A stretch of 34,004 bases of DNA. Origin: Candidatus Binatia bacterium. Its GTDB lineage: Bacteria; Desulfobacterota; Binatia; Bin18. The DNA lies in the NCBI GenBank assembly GCA_022826945.1, contig JAJDTY010000080.1, forward strand, positions 1 through 34,004, read 5' to 3'. Numbering within the stretch: position 1 is the first letter of the stretch; every line of letters begins with the position of its first letter. A model generated the notes under the pieces. It saw only the letters and a program-made list of their open reading frames with translations, was not told the DNA's origin and made no database searches. Positions 7,576 to 16,314 of this stretch are shown here, piece after piece. Position numbers and translations under genes: made by a program.

Positions 7576-9135
7576 ATGAGCTGGAAAAAAGAAGTCCAGG
7601 GCATTGAGCAACGCCGACAACTCGCCCGAGAGCTCGGCGGGCCTGAAGCGGTTGCCAAGCAACATGACCGGGGGCGATTGACCGTTCGCGAGCGCGTGGA
7701 CCAACTGCTCGACACTGACTCTTTCCGCGAGCAAGGGCCGATTGCCGGCTACTCCGAAACCGATGAGCAGGGTCAGCTCCGCTCGTTTATCCCCGCGAAC
7801 TATGTTGTCGGCTTCGGCAAGATCGCAGGTCGCTCCTGTGTGGTCGGTGGCGAGGACTTTACCCTCAAGGGCGGCTCGCCCTCGTCCGCCGGATTTCGCA
7901 AGAGCGTGTGGGCCGAAGAGTTGGCGTGTCGCTACCGGCTGCCCCTCATTCGCTTCCTCGAAGGCGGTGGCGGAAGTGTCCCGCGTGGGAAGAACAGCGG
8001 CGAAACAACCGGGAGTACGGAATCGGTGAACGCCCCGCCCCGATTCATGTCGGTCATGCAGGCTATGTCCATGGTGCCCGTTGCGTCTGCCGCATTAGGG
8101 GCTGTGGCTGGCTTGCCCGCGGCCCGTCTGGTCGCTTCCCATTTCTCGATCATGACCCAGAAGTCCTCGCAGGTGATGATCGGTGGGCCGGCTCTGGTGG
8201 AGCGCGCCTTCGGTCAGCCGATCACCAAGGAAGAACTCGGTGGCCCGCACATCCACCTGCGTAGCGGAGTGGTAGACAATGTTGCGGAGGACGAGCCCGC
8301 CGTCTTCGCCCAAATCCGGCAATTTCTAAGCTATCTGCCGACCAATGTCTGGGAAGCGGCGCCGGTCCAGCCCAGCGAGGACGACCGCAACCGTCAGGAA
8401 GAAGAACTGCTCAGCATTATTCCGCGTAACCGCAGGCGTGCGTATCCGATGCGGCGGGTGGTTGAGTGCGTTGTTGACCGCGACTCGTTTTTTGAGATTG
8501 CGCCTCTGTACGGTCCGTCTCAGATTACCGGACTGGCTCGGATGAATGGCCAGCCGGTCGGGATTCTGGCCAACGACCCGCAGTGGTATGCGGGAGCCAT
8601 GACCGCGGAGGGCGCCCAAAAAGTGAAGCGGCATATTGATTTGTGTGACACATTTCATCTGCCCATGGTCAGCTTGGTGGACGAACCTGGTTTCATGATC
8701 GGCCCGGAGGCCGAGCAGAGCGCCACTATTCGCTATGGAACAGCGGTCATCTTTGCCCTCATGCAATGCACCGTTCCCTGGGTGTCGGTCATCGTCCGCA
8801 AGGTCTACGGCGTTGCCGGTGTAGCCCACTTCGGGCCGGGCGGGATGGTGTTTGCCTGGCCGTCGGCCGAGAGTGGCGCCCTGCCGCTGGAAGGGGGAGT
8901 CGCGGTCGCCTACCGGCGAGAGATCGCCGCCGCGCCAGACCCGGAGGCCAAGCGTCGGGAGATCGAAGAAGCGCTCGCCGGCAAACGCTCAGTCTACGCC
9001 CGAGCCGAGGGCTTTGCCGTCCACGACATGATCGACCCGAGACATACCCGACCGGTGCTGTGCGACTGGGTGGACTGGATTCAGCCTCAACTCTCAGCGC
9101 ATACCGGCCCCCGTGCCTACACGATCAGGCCCTAG
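7576..9135 (+). CDS. Acyl-CoA carboxylase carboxyltransferase (beta) subunit
   Basis: This crotonase-fold protein transfers the carboxyl group from biotin to an acyl-CoA such as propionyl- or methylcrotonyl-CoA. The 519-residue length is normal. The N-terminal half shows HDRGRLTVRERVDQLLD, the VVGGEDFTLKGGS strand and the LGGPHIHLRSGVVDNVAEDE motif near residue 215. The C-terminal half shows GILANDPQWYAGAMTAEGAQ, the VSLVDEPGFMIG loop, and KVYGVAGVAHFGPGGMVFAWPSAE. No biotin carboxylase or biotin carrier gene is in the window, so its partner lies elsewhere. Substrate cannot be assigned. The gene ends just before a hairpin between two convergent transcripts. Confidence 0.93.
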   Translation: MSWKKEVQGIEQRRQLARELGGPEAVAKQHDRGRLTVRERVDQLLDTDSFREQGPIAGYSETDEQGQLRSFIPANYVVGFGKIAGRSCVVGGEDFTLKGGSPSSAGFRKSVWAEELACRYRLPLIRFLEGGGGSVPRGKNSGETTGSTESVNAPPRFMSVMQAMSMVPVASAALGAVAGLPAARLVASHFSIMTQKSSQVMIGGPALVERAFGQPITKEELGGPHIHLRSGVVDNVAEDEPAVFAQIRQFLSYLPTNVWEAAPVQPSEDDRNRQEEELLSIIPRNRRRAYPMRRVVECVVDRDSFFEIAPLYGPSQITGLARMNGQPVGILANDPQWYAGAMTAEGAQKVKRHIDLCDTFHLPMVSLVDEPGFMIGPEAEQSATIRYGTAVIFALMQCTVPWVSVIVRKVYGVAGVAHFGPGGMVFAWPSAESGALPLEGGVAVAYRREIAAAPDPEAKRREIEEALAGKRSVYARAEGFAVHDMIDPRHTRPVLCDWVDWIQPQLSAHTGPRAYTIRP

Positions 9136-9148
9136 CGGGGGTGGGGGG

Positions 9149-9178
9149 GGAACAGGGCAGTCAGCTTCGCTCTGTTCC
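9149..9178. terminator. Strong hairpin between convergent genes
   Basis: GGAACAGGGC (9149-9158) pairs with GCTCTGTTCC (9169-9178) with one G-T wobble and a ten-base loop. It sits between the carboxylase gene (+) and the unknown gene ending at 9186 (-). No T-run follows, so it may block or stabilise both transcripts rather than be a classic terminator. Confidence 0.5.
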
Positions 9179-9185
9179 ACTCAGG

Positions 9186-9620
9186 CTACGACCACAGCCC
9201 GATCACTTCGAGAAGCTTTCGCAAGTGTTGATCGTGGGCGGCTGCCCGTCGGACATCGTCCAGTGTGAAGCGTTGGTGCAACTGCTCGGCCGTTGGCGGC
9301 TTCTGATACTCGGGCCACATCTTTCGTAGCTCACTTTCCGATTCGGATGCCCGAATCTTTCTTTGTTCCTGCCCTGCATGCAGCCGGACTAAGAGTCCTT
9401 CCAGATTCGGGTCTTGAAAAATGACTTCGAGCTTATAGCGAGCTGCGACGGACCGAGCCTGAATCCCTTCTTGCGGTTCGGCTTCAATCCGGTCGCGGTC
9501 CAGCAATACCAACCTCGCCTGGTATTCGCGCCGGGACCGATTCCTTTTTAACCAACGCCCTGCTTGTTCAATAACGGCCACGGAGCCGCCACCGTCTTGC
9601 GGCTTGATGTCAAGATGCAC
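9186..9620 (-). pseudogene. Unknown gene, probably frameshifted near its 5' end (weakly RloB/TOPRIM-like)
   Basis: The visible frame gives 144 residues beginning at GTG 9620. Segments include DIKPQDGGGSVAVIEQAGRW, RLVLLDRDRIEAEPQEGI, FQDPNLEGLLVRLHAG and a charged C-terminal helix. The order of a VLLDRDR strand followed by a P-x-x-E segment recalls the small TOPRIM-like RloB family, but I am not sure. Immediately upstream is an in-frame TGA (9639-9641), and no ribosome binding site precedes the GTG. At 9631-9636 there is a T6 tract (A6 on the coding strand); a one-base change there would join this frame to coding-like sequence extending to about 9715. I read it as a damaged gene, or one affected by a sequencing indel. 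Confidence 0.5.
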
Positions 9621-9743
9621 GTGCAGAACATTTTTTCGTCAGGATTGGAATAAAGATGGGTAGATGGGGCAGACCTAAGACCGATGTTGGCAAGTACGCC
9701 TCTCTCGGCTCATTCCAGGCGTAAGTCGGCGGCGACCGTCTCG

Positions 9744-10187
9744 TCAGCCCTCGTCCGGGCTTTGCTCTGTGGTCTTGTTCTTTTTGAGGGTCACGACGTT
9801 GTGCCCTTCCTCGCGCCGATACTCGACGCTGTCCATCATCTGATGCACGAGGAACAGGCCGAGTCCGCCCAGGGGTCGCTCTTCAAGGGAGGCCCCGGTA
9901 TCGGGTGTCGGCGCGTTCGACAAGTCGAACGCGCCGCTGTCGTCCATGATGACGATGACCAACGCTTCCGCTTCCGGGCGGACGATAATCTCGATCCGAT
10001 GCGGCTCGTCATCGTCGTATCCGTAGCTGATGGTATTGGTCAGGATCTCGTCCAGCGCCAGGTTGACCGCATAGGCGACTTCTGACGTAAGGTCCTGGGA
10101 GGCGCAGAACTCGTCAATCTGTTCCGCGACGCGGGCGAGCTCCTTCAGATCGTTGACGAGTGAGATTTCCAGCGTTTCTTCGTTCAC
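9744..10187 (-). CDS. RsbW-like serine-protein kinase / anti-sigma ATPase (HATPase_c_2)
   Basis: The 147-residue protein is a stand-alone GHKL ATPase domain of the kind that phosphorylates STAS proteins or binds sigma factors. The N box is NLALDEILTNTISYGY (about residues 42-57), the G1 box is MDDSGAFD, and the G2 box is GGLGLFLVHQMMD. Translation starts at GTG 10187, preceded by AAGGAGA at the right distance. No STAS antagonist, PP2C phosphatase or sigma factor gene is visible nearby, so its partner is unknown. It follows the sulfurtransferase gene on the same strand, with a weak terminator between. Confidence 0.9.
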   Translation of the reverse strand: MNEETLEISLVNDLKELARVAEQIDEFCASQDLTSEVAYAVNLALDEILTNTISYGYDDDEPHRIEIIVRPEAEALVIVIMDDSGAFDLSNAPTPDTGASLEERPLGGLGLFLVHQMMDSVEYRREEGHNVVTLKKNKTTEQSPDEG

Positions 10188-10242
10188 GCTCTCTCCTTAT
10201 GTCTCTGAACCGTGTCTATCAGTCCTCCCGGAGCGCGCAGAG

Positions 10243-10263
10243 AAAAACCCGTCAGCGGTTTGG
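10243..10263 (-). terminator. Weak terminator after the sulfurtransferase gene
   Basis: On the minus strand AAACC (10261-10257) and GGGTTTTT (10250-10243) can form a five-base-pair stem over a seven-base loop with a T-run at the end. It lies just after the stop of the sulfurtransferase gene. Confidence 0.4.
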
Positions 10264-10270
10264 ATAGTTG

Positions 10271-11170
10271 CTACGACGAAGGCCGTCCGACGGGGGAGGT
10301 GTCCGTCGCCATCGGCAGACTCGCATCTGCAGCCCATTCCATTAGTGAACCATCGTAGACGGCCACGTCTTCCAATCCCAGTAGGGTAAGGACGAAAGCG
10401 TCGCTGCAGGCCGCAATCCCAGCCCCACAATAGGTAATGACCCGCTTCGCGCCGGTTGCGCCAACGGTCTCGAATTTTTCGCGGAGTTGCTCGACAGGCA
10501 GATAGGCATGCGTCTCCGGATCGACCAGATCGTAAAATGAGACGTTCACACTCGATGTAATGCGTCCGGGCCGGGGATACCGAATCATCCCTCCCGTGCC
10601 CGCATGATCCTCGGCGGTCAGGGCGTTCAGCAGGCAGCTTGACGGTGTCTGTATCGCTTCCAAAACCTCCCGTTTGCCCGCCATCAGCGTAGGCCGCGGG
10701 GTGGACGTGAACTGGCCCCGTACGGGGGCGGTAGGCCGGTTCGAGACAGGCCGCTCTTCCTGTGTCCATTTGTGCCAGCCGCCGTTGAGGACTGCCGCGT
10801 TGTCAAAGCCACTCGCGCGCAGCATCCACCACACTCGGGCCGCCCAGATATTATAGAAATCGTCATAGAGAACGACTCGGGTGTGGGCACTCACCCCGAC
10901 ACGTGCCATGGTAGCGGTAAATTGGTCGGCGGGCGGCATCATTAATGGCAGGTCGCTGTGCTGGTCGGACAGGTCGGTGGTGAAATCGACGAAGCCACTC
11001 CCAGGGATGTGGCCCTCCTCCCAGGCGGGCCGCCCGCTCTCCATACGGAAACCGCCGGAATCCTCGGGGATCAGGCTGACGCGGCAGTCGAGCAGGCACA
11101 GGTCCGTATCATTTAGATGGTCTTCCAGCCAGTCCGTTTCAGCGAGAGCGTGGGGGTTAACATCGGCCAT
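10271..11170 (-). CDS. Thiosulfate / 3-mercaptopyruvate sulfurtransferase (two rhodanese domains)
   Basis: The 299-residue protein has two rhodanese domains. The N-terminal inactive one runs from about 10 to 140 (LLDCRVSL, EEGHIPGSGFVDF, VVLYDD, AARVWWMLRASGF, VLNGGWHKW). The C-terminal one has the active-site loop C248-GAGIAA, which resembles the CGSGVTA loop of 3-mercaptopyruvate sulfurtransferases rather than CRKGVT of thiosulfate-preferring rhodanese. It would move sulfane sulfur to cyanide or thiol acceptors. The ATG at 11170 has a strong AAGGAGG site (about 11176-11182). The dehydrogenase gene at 11284 is divergent and about 113 nt away, so the gap probably holds both promoters. Confidence 0.92.
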   Translation of the reverse strand: MADVNPHALAETDWLEDHLNDTDLCLLDCRVSLIPEDSGGFRMESGRPAWEEGHIPGSGFVDFTTDLSDQHSDLPLMMPPADQFTATMARVGVSAHTRVVLYDDFYNIWAARVWWMLRASGFDNAAVLNGGWHKWTQEERPVSNRPTAPVRGQFTSTPRPTLMAGKREVLEAIQTPSSCLLNALTAEDHAGTGGMIRYPRPGRITSSVNVSFYDLVDPETHAYLPVEQLREKFETVGATGAKRVITYCGAGIAACSDAFVLTLLGLEDVAVYDGSLMEWAADASLPMATDTSPVGRPSS

Positions 11171-11283
11171 GGCATCCTCCTTGGTGTTTGCAGGCTAGAG
11201 AGTATGGTATACACTCAGCACCGGTCGGGCTAGAGCGAAACCACGCCGCATTCCATCTATCCTCTGAGCCAACGAGTCTGTAG

Positions 11284-12750
11284 ATGAGTACCCAGACAAC
11301 CCGTCATTTTATCAACGGTGCCTATACCGAAGGGACGAGCGGCCGAACCTTTGAGAATCGCCAGCCTATTGATAATGCGCTTATCAGCCAGGTGTACGAA
11401 GCCGGCCGGGCCGATGTGGATACCGCGGTCCAGGCGGCTAGGGCCGCCCTCAACGGACCCTGGAGCCGGCTGACACTGGCCGAACGCACGGAGGTGTTAT
11501 ACGCGGTTGCCGCCGGTATTGAGCAACGTTTTGATCGGTTTCTTGAGGCCGAGGTGGCCGATACCGGCAAGCCGGTGAACCTGGCCTCCCATATTGATAT
11601 TCCGCGCGGCGCGGCCAACTTTCGTATCTTTGCCGACGTGGTCAAAAACGTATCCGGCGAACACTTCGACATGCCCACCCCGGACGGTACCGGAGCGCTG
11701 AACTACAGCCTGCGCGTGCCAAAAGGCGTCGTTGCGGTGGTGTGTCCATGGAATCTACCCCTGCTGCTCATGACCTGGAAGGTCGGCCCGGCCCTAGCCT
11801 GCGGGAATAGCGTGGTCGTCAAACCCTCGGAAGAAACGCCGAGCACGGCTACTCTGCTGGGCGAGGTGATGAACGAGGCCGGCGTACCTCACGGTGTCTA
11901 TAATGTGGTGCATGGGTTCGGGCCGGACTCGGCCGGAGAATTCCTGGTCAGCCATCCGGGTGTTGACGCGATTACGTTTACGGGTGAGACCGTCACGGGC
12001 GAGGCCATTATGCAGCGTGCGGCCGTGGGGGTGCGGGATGTGTCGTTTGAACTGGGTGGAAAAAACCCGGCCGTTATTTTTGCCGACTGCGATTTTGAAG
12101 CGACCATCGAGGGCATCGGCCGGGCGTGCTTTGCCAACACCGGTCAAGTCTGTCTGGGAACCGAGCGGGTATATGTTGAACGGCCGATTTTTGACGAGTT
12201 CCTGGCCGCGCTCAAAGCCAAGGCCGAGTCACTCACGCTCGGCGACCCGCACGATGCGGCCACGACCCTAGGACCGTTGATCAGCCTCGAACATCGCAGG
12301 AAGGTGCTCTCGTATTACGAGCAGGCTCACGCCGACGGGGCGACCCTGATTACCGGCGGCGGCATTCCCGACATGGCACCCCCGTATACGCAGGGGGCCT
12401 GGGTCGAACCCACCATCTGGACGGGTCTGTCGGAAGACTCCGCGGTTGTGCGGGAAGAAATTTTTGGGCCGTGCTGCCATGTCCGGCCCTTTGACTCGGA
12501 AGAAGAAGCCGTGCGCTTGGCTAACGATACGCCCTACGGCCTCGCTACCTCAATCTGGACGCAGAATGCGGCCCGGGCCCATCGGGTGGCCGCACAAATC
12601 ACCGTGGGCATCACCTGGATTAATTGCTGGTTTTTACGCGACCTGCGTACTCCGTTCGGCGGAGCCAAGCAATCGGGCATTGGCCGCGAAGGTGGGGTGC
12701 ATTCGCTGGAGTTCTATACGGAATTGCGTAACGTCTGTCTCAAGCTGTGA
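11284..12750 (+). CDS. amnC: 2-aminomuconate / 2-hydroxymuconate 6-semialdehyde dehydrogenase
   Basis: This NAD-dependent aldehyde dehydrogenase oxidises the semialdehyde formed by meta ring cleavage to the (amino)muconate. The 488-residue length is usual. N157 (in CPWNLP), K180, the general base E256 (in FELGGKNPAV) and the nucleophile C290 (in NTGQVCLG) are in place. The C-terminal WINCWFLRDLRTPFGG block followed by KQSGIGREGGVHSLEFYTEL is diagnostic of the AmnC/DmpC/XylG branch. It is followed after 12 nt by the aminophenol dioxygenase beta gene, which favours the amino substrate over the hydroxy one. The gene order C-B-A suggests one operon. Confidence 0.92.
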   Translation: MSTQTTRHFINGAYTEGTSGRTFENRQPIDNALISQVYEAGRADVDTAVQAARAALNGPWSRLTLAERTEVLYAVAAGIEQRFDRFLEAEVADTGKPVNLASHIDIPRGAANFRIFADVVKNVSGEHFDMPTPDGTGALNYSLRVPKGVVAVVCPWNLPLLLMTWKVGPALACGNSVVVKPSEETPSTATLLGEVMNEAGVPHGVYNVVHGFGPDSAGEFLVSHPGVDAITFTGETVTGEAIMQRAAVGVRDVSFELGGKNPAVIFADCDFEATIEGIGRACFANTGQVCLGTERVYVERPIFDEFLAALKAKAESLTLGDPHDAATTLGPLISLEHRRKVLSYYEQAHADGATLITGGGIPDMAPPYTQGAWVEPTIWTGLSEDSAVVREEIFGPCCHVRPFDSEEEAVRLANDTPYGLATSIWTQNAARAHRVAAQITVGITWINCWFLRDLRTPFGGAKQSGIGREGGVHSLEFYTELRNVCLKL

Positions 12751-13722
<972 letters not shown>

Positions 13723-13746
13723 GCAAGCGGAACGGGAGGAAGCGCT

Positions 13747-14562
13747 ATGGCTGTGGTCTCTGCCTTTCTTGTCCCCGGCTCGCCCCTGCCCTACGTCAAA
13801 CGCGATAACCCACCCTGGGGCAGAATTGCGACGGGCCTGGAACGCGCCGGCGCGGCGCTCGTCCAAGCCAAACCGGATGTGATCCTCTTATATTCAACGC
13901 AGTGGATCGCCGTCCTGGACCAACTGTGGCAGACTCGCCCGCGGGTGAGCGGTCTGCACGTTGACGAAAATTGGCACGAGTACGGCGAGCTGCCCTACAA
14001 ATTGAGAATTGACACCCGACTGGCCAAGGCCTGTGTGGCCGCAACCAGCACAATCGGGGTCAAGTCCAAGGCGGTCAATTACGATGAGTTTCCGATTGAT
14101 ACGGGGACGATTGTCGCCACGAATTTCCTGAATCCGGGCGGCAAAATTCCGATGGTGTTGGCCTCGAACAATCTCTACCATGATTTTGCGTTGACCGAGA
14201 AACTCGGACGCTTGGCGGCACGCTTGGCCAACAAACAGAAAAAACGGGTGGCGGTGGTTGGCGTGGGAAATTTTTCTGGTGCGTTCTTTCGGCACGAGAT
14301 TGATATTGCCAAGGACAAGATCGTCGCCCCGAAATACGACCGCTGGAATAAAAAGATACTGGCTCTGCTGCAAGCCGGCGACGGAAAAGGGCTGTCTGCC
14401 GCCCTGCCCGAGTTTGCCACAAAGGGGCAGGCGGATATGGGCTTTAAGCACGGCGCCTGGGTATTGGGTGCCCTGGGCGGGAAGTTCACCGGCGCGCAGG
14501 TGCACGCCTATGGTCCGCTGTACGGCAGCGGCGGCGCGGTGGTGGAGTTCATATTGAAATAA
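13747..14562 (+). CDS. amnA: 2-aminophenol 1,6-dioxygenase, alpha subunit
   Basis: The 271-residue protein is the paired non-catalytic subunit of the alpha2beta2 dioxygenase; it shares the fold of the beta subunit but lacks the iron ligands. The N-terminal VPGSPLPYVKRDNPPWGRI corresponds to the [17 protein letters not shown] segment of the beta subunit with the metal histidine gone. Further landmarks are LYSTQWIAVLDQLWQTRP, DTGTIVATNFLNPGG, ASNNLYHDF and a late GPLYGSGGAVVEF. A GGGAGGAAG site precedes the ATG at 13747. Downstream genes for deaminase, decarboxylase, hydratase and aldolase (amnD-G) are absent here, so the pathway must continue elsewhere. Confidence 0.93.
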   Translation: MAVVSAFLVPGSPLPYVKRDNPPWGRIATGLERAGAALVQAKPDVILLYSTQWIAVLDQLWQTRPRVSGLHVDENWHEYGELPYKLRIDTRLAKACVAATSTIGVKSKAVNYDEFPIDTGTIVATNFLNPGGKIPMVLASNNLYHDFALTEKLGRLAARLANKQKKRVAVVGVGNFSGAFFRHEIDIAKDKIVAPKYDRWNKKILALLQAGDGKGLSAALPEFATKGQADMGFKHGAWVLGALGGKFTGAQVHAYGPLYGSGGAVVEFILK

Positions 14563-14662
14563 AAGTCGAGGCCGGCGCTAGACAGGAGAACAGGTCCTAC
14601 GACCTCCGAAGAGCGTGAGCGGAAAAAGGGCTTGAATGAGGAAAGCGTCTAATAATTTAAGG

Positions 14663-14938
14663 TTAGCCTTTCCCCAACACACCCACGATGACAAGTAGAA
14701 TGACAATGAAAAGGACAATGGCGGAAAGCGTAATGATAAGAGCATTGCGAGTCCGTGTTGCGCGCGCCAGAACTCCCTCTCTTTGGCTGTCCGTTTCCTT
14801 GATCTCTTTACGTAAAGCCTCAAACTCTCCTGTTATGCGTGTGATAAGCTCTAGTTTGAAGTCTGACAGGTCTTCTTTCTTGACAAGACTCCCCATGAAC
14901 TCTTTCTTATAGAAGTCCGTGTCGTCCTCTTGTGGCAT
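14663..14938 (-). CDS. Small tail-anchored membrane protein with coiled coil, unknown function
   Basis: The 91-residue product has a charged N-terminal half predicted to be helical and coiled coil (KKEDLSDFKLELITRITGE followed by FEALRKEIKETDSQREG) and a single C-terminal membrane segment (ALIITLSAIVLFIVILLVIV) with only GVLGKG after it. It would sit in the inner membrane with its long N terminus in the cytoplasm. The ATG at 14938 has a GAGGAGAG site 8 nt upstream. Codon use is more A+T rich than its neighbours, which hints at acquisition. I do not recognise a family; the layout recalls DUF1640-like proteins. Confidence 0.65.
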   Translation of the reverse strand: MPQEDDTDFYKKEFMGSLVKKEDLSDFKLELITRITGEFEALRKEIKETDSQREGVLARATRTRNALIITLSAIVLFIVILLVIVGVLGKG

Positions 14939-15034
14939 TTATAGACTCTCCTCTTGTTACTCTCCCTGACAAGATGACAGCCGGTCTTGTCGGGTGACAC
15001 CTTCGACCGACCCGACCTACAGGACTGTCCTGCT

Positions 15035-15640
15035 TCAGCGTCTCCGTAATTCCAACTCGTCCAGGCGTTTACGCACCCAGTCAATACGGTCATTACCCCA
15101 GAAGGGCTCACCGCGAACAAAAAACATCGGTACGCCAAAGACCTTATCTTTTTCCGCGCGTTCTCGTACCGCAGCAAGTTCCCGTGGACCGTTTTCTTCG
15201 ACATAGGTCAGAAAGCCGGCCTTATCCAGCCCGACTTCGGTACATAAGGCCGCCATCACCTGGCGATCCTCAATGTCAAGTTCCCGCTTCCAGAACCGAT
15301 CAAAAACCGCGTCGTGGTAGGGTCGAAAGTTCCCCTGCTGCATGGCATATAAACCGCCCATACAGGCCAGAGACGAATCGAATATCTTCTGCGGTCCGCG
15401 CACCAGCAGACCGCGCGTATTGGCCCAGCGGCGGGCATCCAGATAGGAGTAGCGCACCTTGCGCCACTCCATTTCCGTGCGGGTCTCTACGTCGCCCAGC
15501 GCCGCCGGGATATCCAACACATAGGGCAACCACTCCAAGCGGACGTGGTAGTCCTCTTCCAGCCGATACGCCTCGGCCTTGGCCAGGTGGGAATAGGCGC
15601 TCTTATAGTCAAAATAGAGCGGAATCGTGAACAGCCCCAC
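15035..15640 (-). CDS. DsbA-family / 2-hydroxychromene-2-carboxylate isomerase-like protein
   Basis: The 201-residue protein has the kappa-class GST/DsbA thioredoxin fold. The N-terminal strand IPLYFDYKSAYSHLAKAEAY carries the serine position used by HCCA isomerases instead of a CxxC, and the C-terminal DKVFGVPMFFVRGEPFWGND is the typical cis-proline region and end. HCCA isomerases act with glutathione in naphthalene degradation, but many homologues have other unknown roles. Translation starts at GTG 15640 after AAGGA. It begins only 12 nt after the stop of the CMD-family candidate selenoprotein, so the two are likely an operon with a shared thiol-redox function. Confidence 0.85.
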   Translation of the reverse strand: MGLFTIPLYFDYKSAYSHLAKAEAYRLEEDYHVRLEWLPYVLDIPAALGDVETRTEMEWRKVRYSYLDARRWANTRGLLVRGPQKIFDSSLACMGGLYAMQQGNFRPYHDAVFDRFWKRELDIEDRQVMAALCTEVGLDKAGFLTYVEENGPRELAAVRERAEKDKVFGVPMFFVRGEPFWGNDRIDWVRKRLDELELRRR

Positions 15641-15652
15641 GGTAGTCCTTGC

Positions 15653-16246
15653 TTAACAGCCGGGCTGTTCCGCTTCTGCCTGCATGTCTTCATGCGCGAA
15701 CGAGAGCGGACACGGTTTGCCCACTCCGTCGAGTCCAACGGCGTAGACCAGCCGCCCATAGCCGATAAAAATCGCCATGCGCCAGCCCAAGGCCATGATC
15801 TCGGGCTCGCTGTAGTGGGTCCGCAGTTCGTCAAAGAGGTCCTGGGAGACCTGTTTATGATCACGGGCCAGCGTGTCTGCAAAGCGCAGGGCGGCTTTTT
15901 CGCGCGGCGTAAACAAATCGCTGTCCTGAAAATGGGGCAGGGCGTGAATCATTTCTTCCGTCAGACCCTGTTGCCTCGCCGAGGCATACACGGCCGTCAT
16001 TCAAAGCTGGCATTCGTTGATTTGGGCCACCTTATGCCGAATCAGTTCGGTCAGCTTCACGCTGATCCCGTCGGCATCGACCATAATATGGGAGTAGTAA
16101 AAATCGACGAAGTGTTTGTAGAGGTCTGGGGTGTGGGCAAAGACCTGTATCCATTCCGACCCGCCGAGCGCCTCGTCGCTCTGCTGCATGGTTTTTTGCA
16201 GATCGGGGTCAACCTTCTCAAACGGCACCTTGCTGACACGTAACAT
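15653..16246 (-). CDS. CMD/AhpD-like protein with in-frame TGA in the redox motif: candidate selenoprotein (C-x-x-U)
   Basis: Read through the TGA at 16001-16003, the gene encodes 197 residues of the carboxymuconolactone decarboxylase (AhpD-like) family. Before the TGA come MLRVSKVPFEKVDPDL and KLTELIRHKVAQINEC; after it come TAVYASARQQGLTEEMI and FTPREKAALRFADTLA, all of them conserved-type CMD segments in one frame. The TGA is codon 82, exactly the second cysteine of the family motif, giving C79-Q-L-U82. The start at 16246 has a GAGGAGGAAG site at 16251-16260; an earlier in-frame ATG at 16285 lacks one. A hairpin just after the TGA could serve as SECIS. The family uses this motif for thiol-disulfide or peroxide chemistry. 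The alternative is a nonsense mutation or sequencing error of a cysteine codon. No selenocysteine machinery genes are in the window. Confidence 0.75.
15964..15995 (-). promoter_or_regulatory. SECIS-like RNA hairpin directly after the in-frame TGA
   Basis: Counting nucleotides after the TGA on the coding strand: +6 to +9 (GGCC) pairs with +34 to +37 (GGUC); +11 to +13 (UGU) pairs with +30 to +32 (ACA); +15 to +20 (UGCCUC) pairs perfectly with +24 to +29 (GAGGCA). The apical loop +21 to +23 is GGC, A14 is bulged, and G10/G33 is a mismatch. The loop lies 20 nt from the TGA, close to the 18 nt in E. coli fdhF. Bacterial SECIS elements have a small loop with a conserved G, which fits. The bulge is not the U seen in E. 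coli. Confidence 0.55.
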
Positions 16247-16314
16247 CGATCTTCCTCCTCGTGTGTAGTGGGTTTCCCTTGCCAATAAACCAATGCGGAC
16301 GTATTTGGAAGAGC

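Noticed and set aside
8326..8829. Minus-strand open frame of 167 codons
   Set aside because: It is the shadow of the well-supported carboxyltransferase gene; the same holds for other long opposite-strand frames such as 2246-2734, 17329-17970 and 30357-31340.
9639..9641. Second possible selenocysteine TGA before the gene at 9186
   Set aside because: The codons before the TGA are not family-like and contain no start, and the tract of six A points to a frameshift instead.
16001..16285. Two separate small CMD-like genes (16001-16285 and 15653-16000)
   Set aside because: Both halves are in the same frame and together make one CMD domain; the second half has no ribosome site, so one interrupted gene is the better reading.
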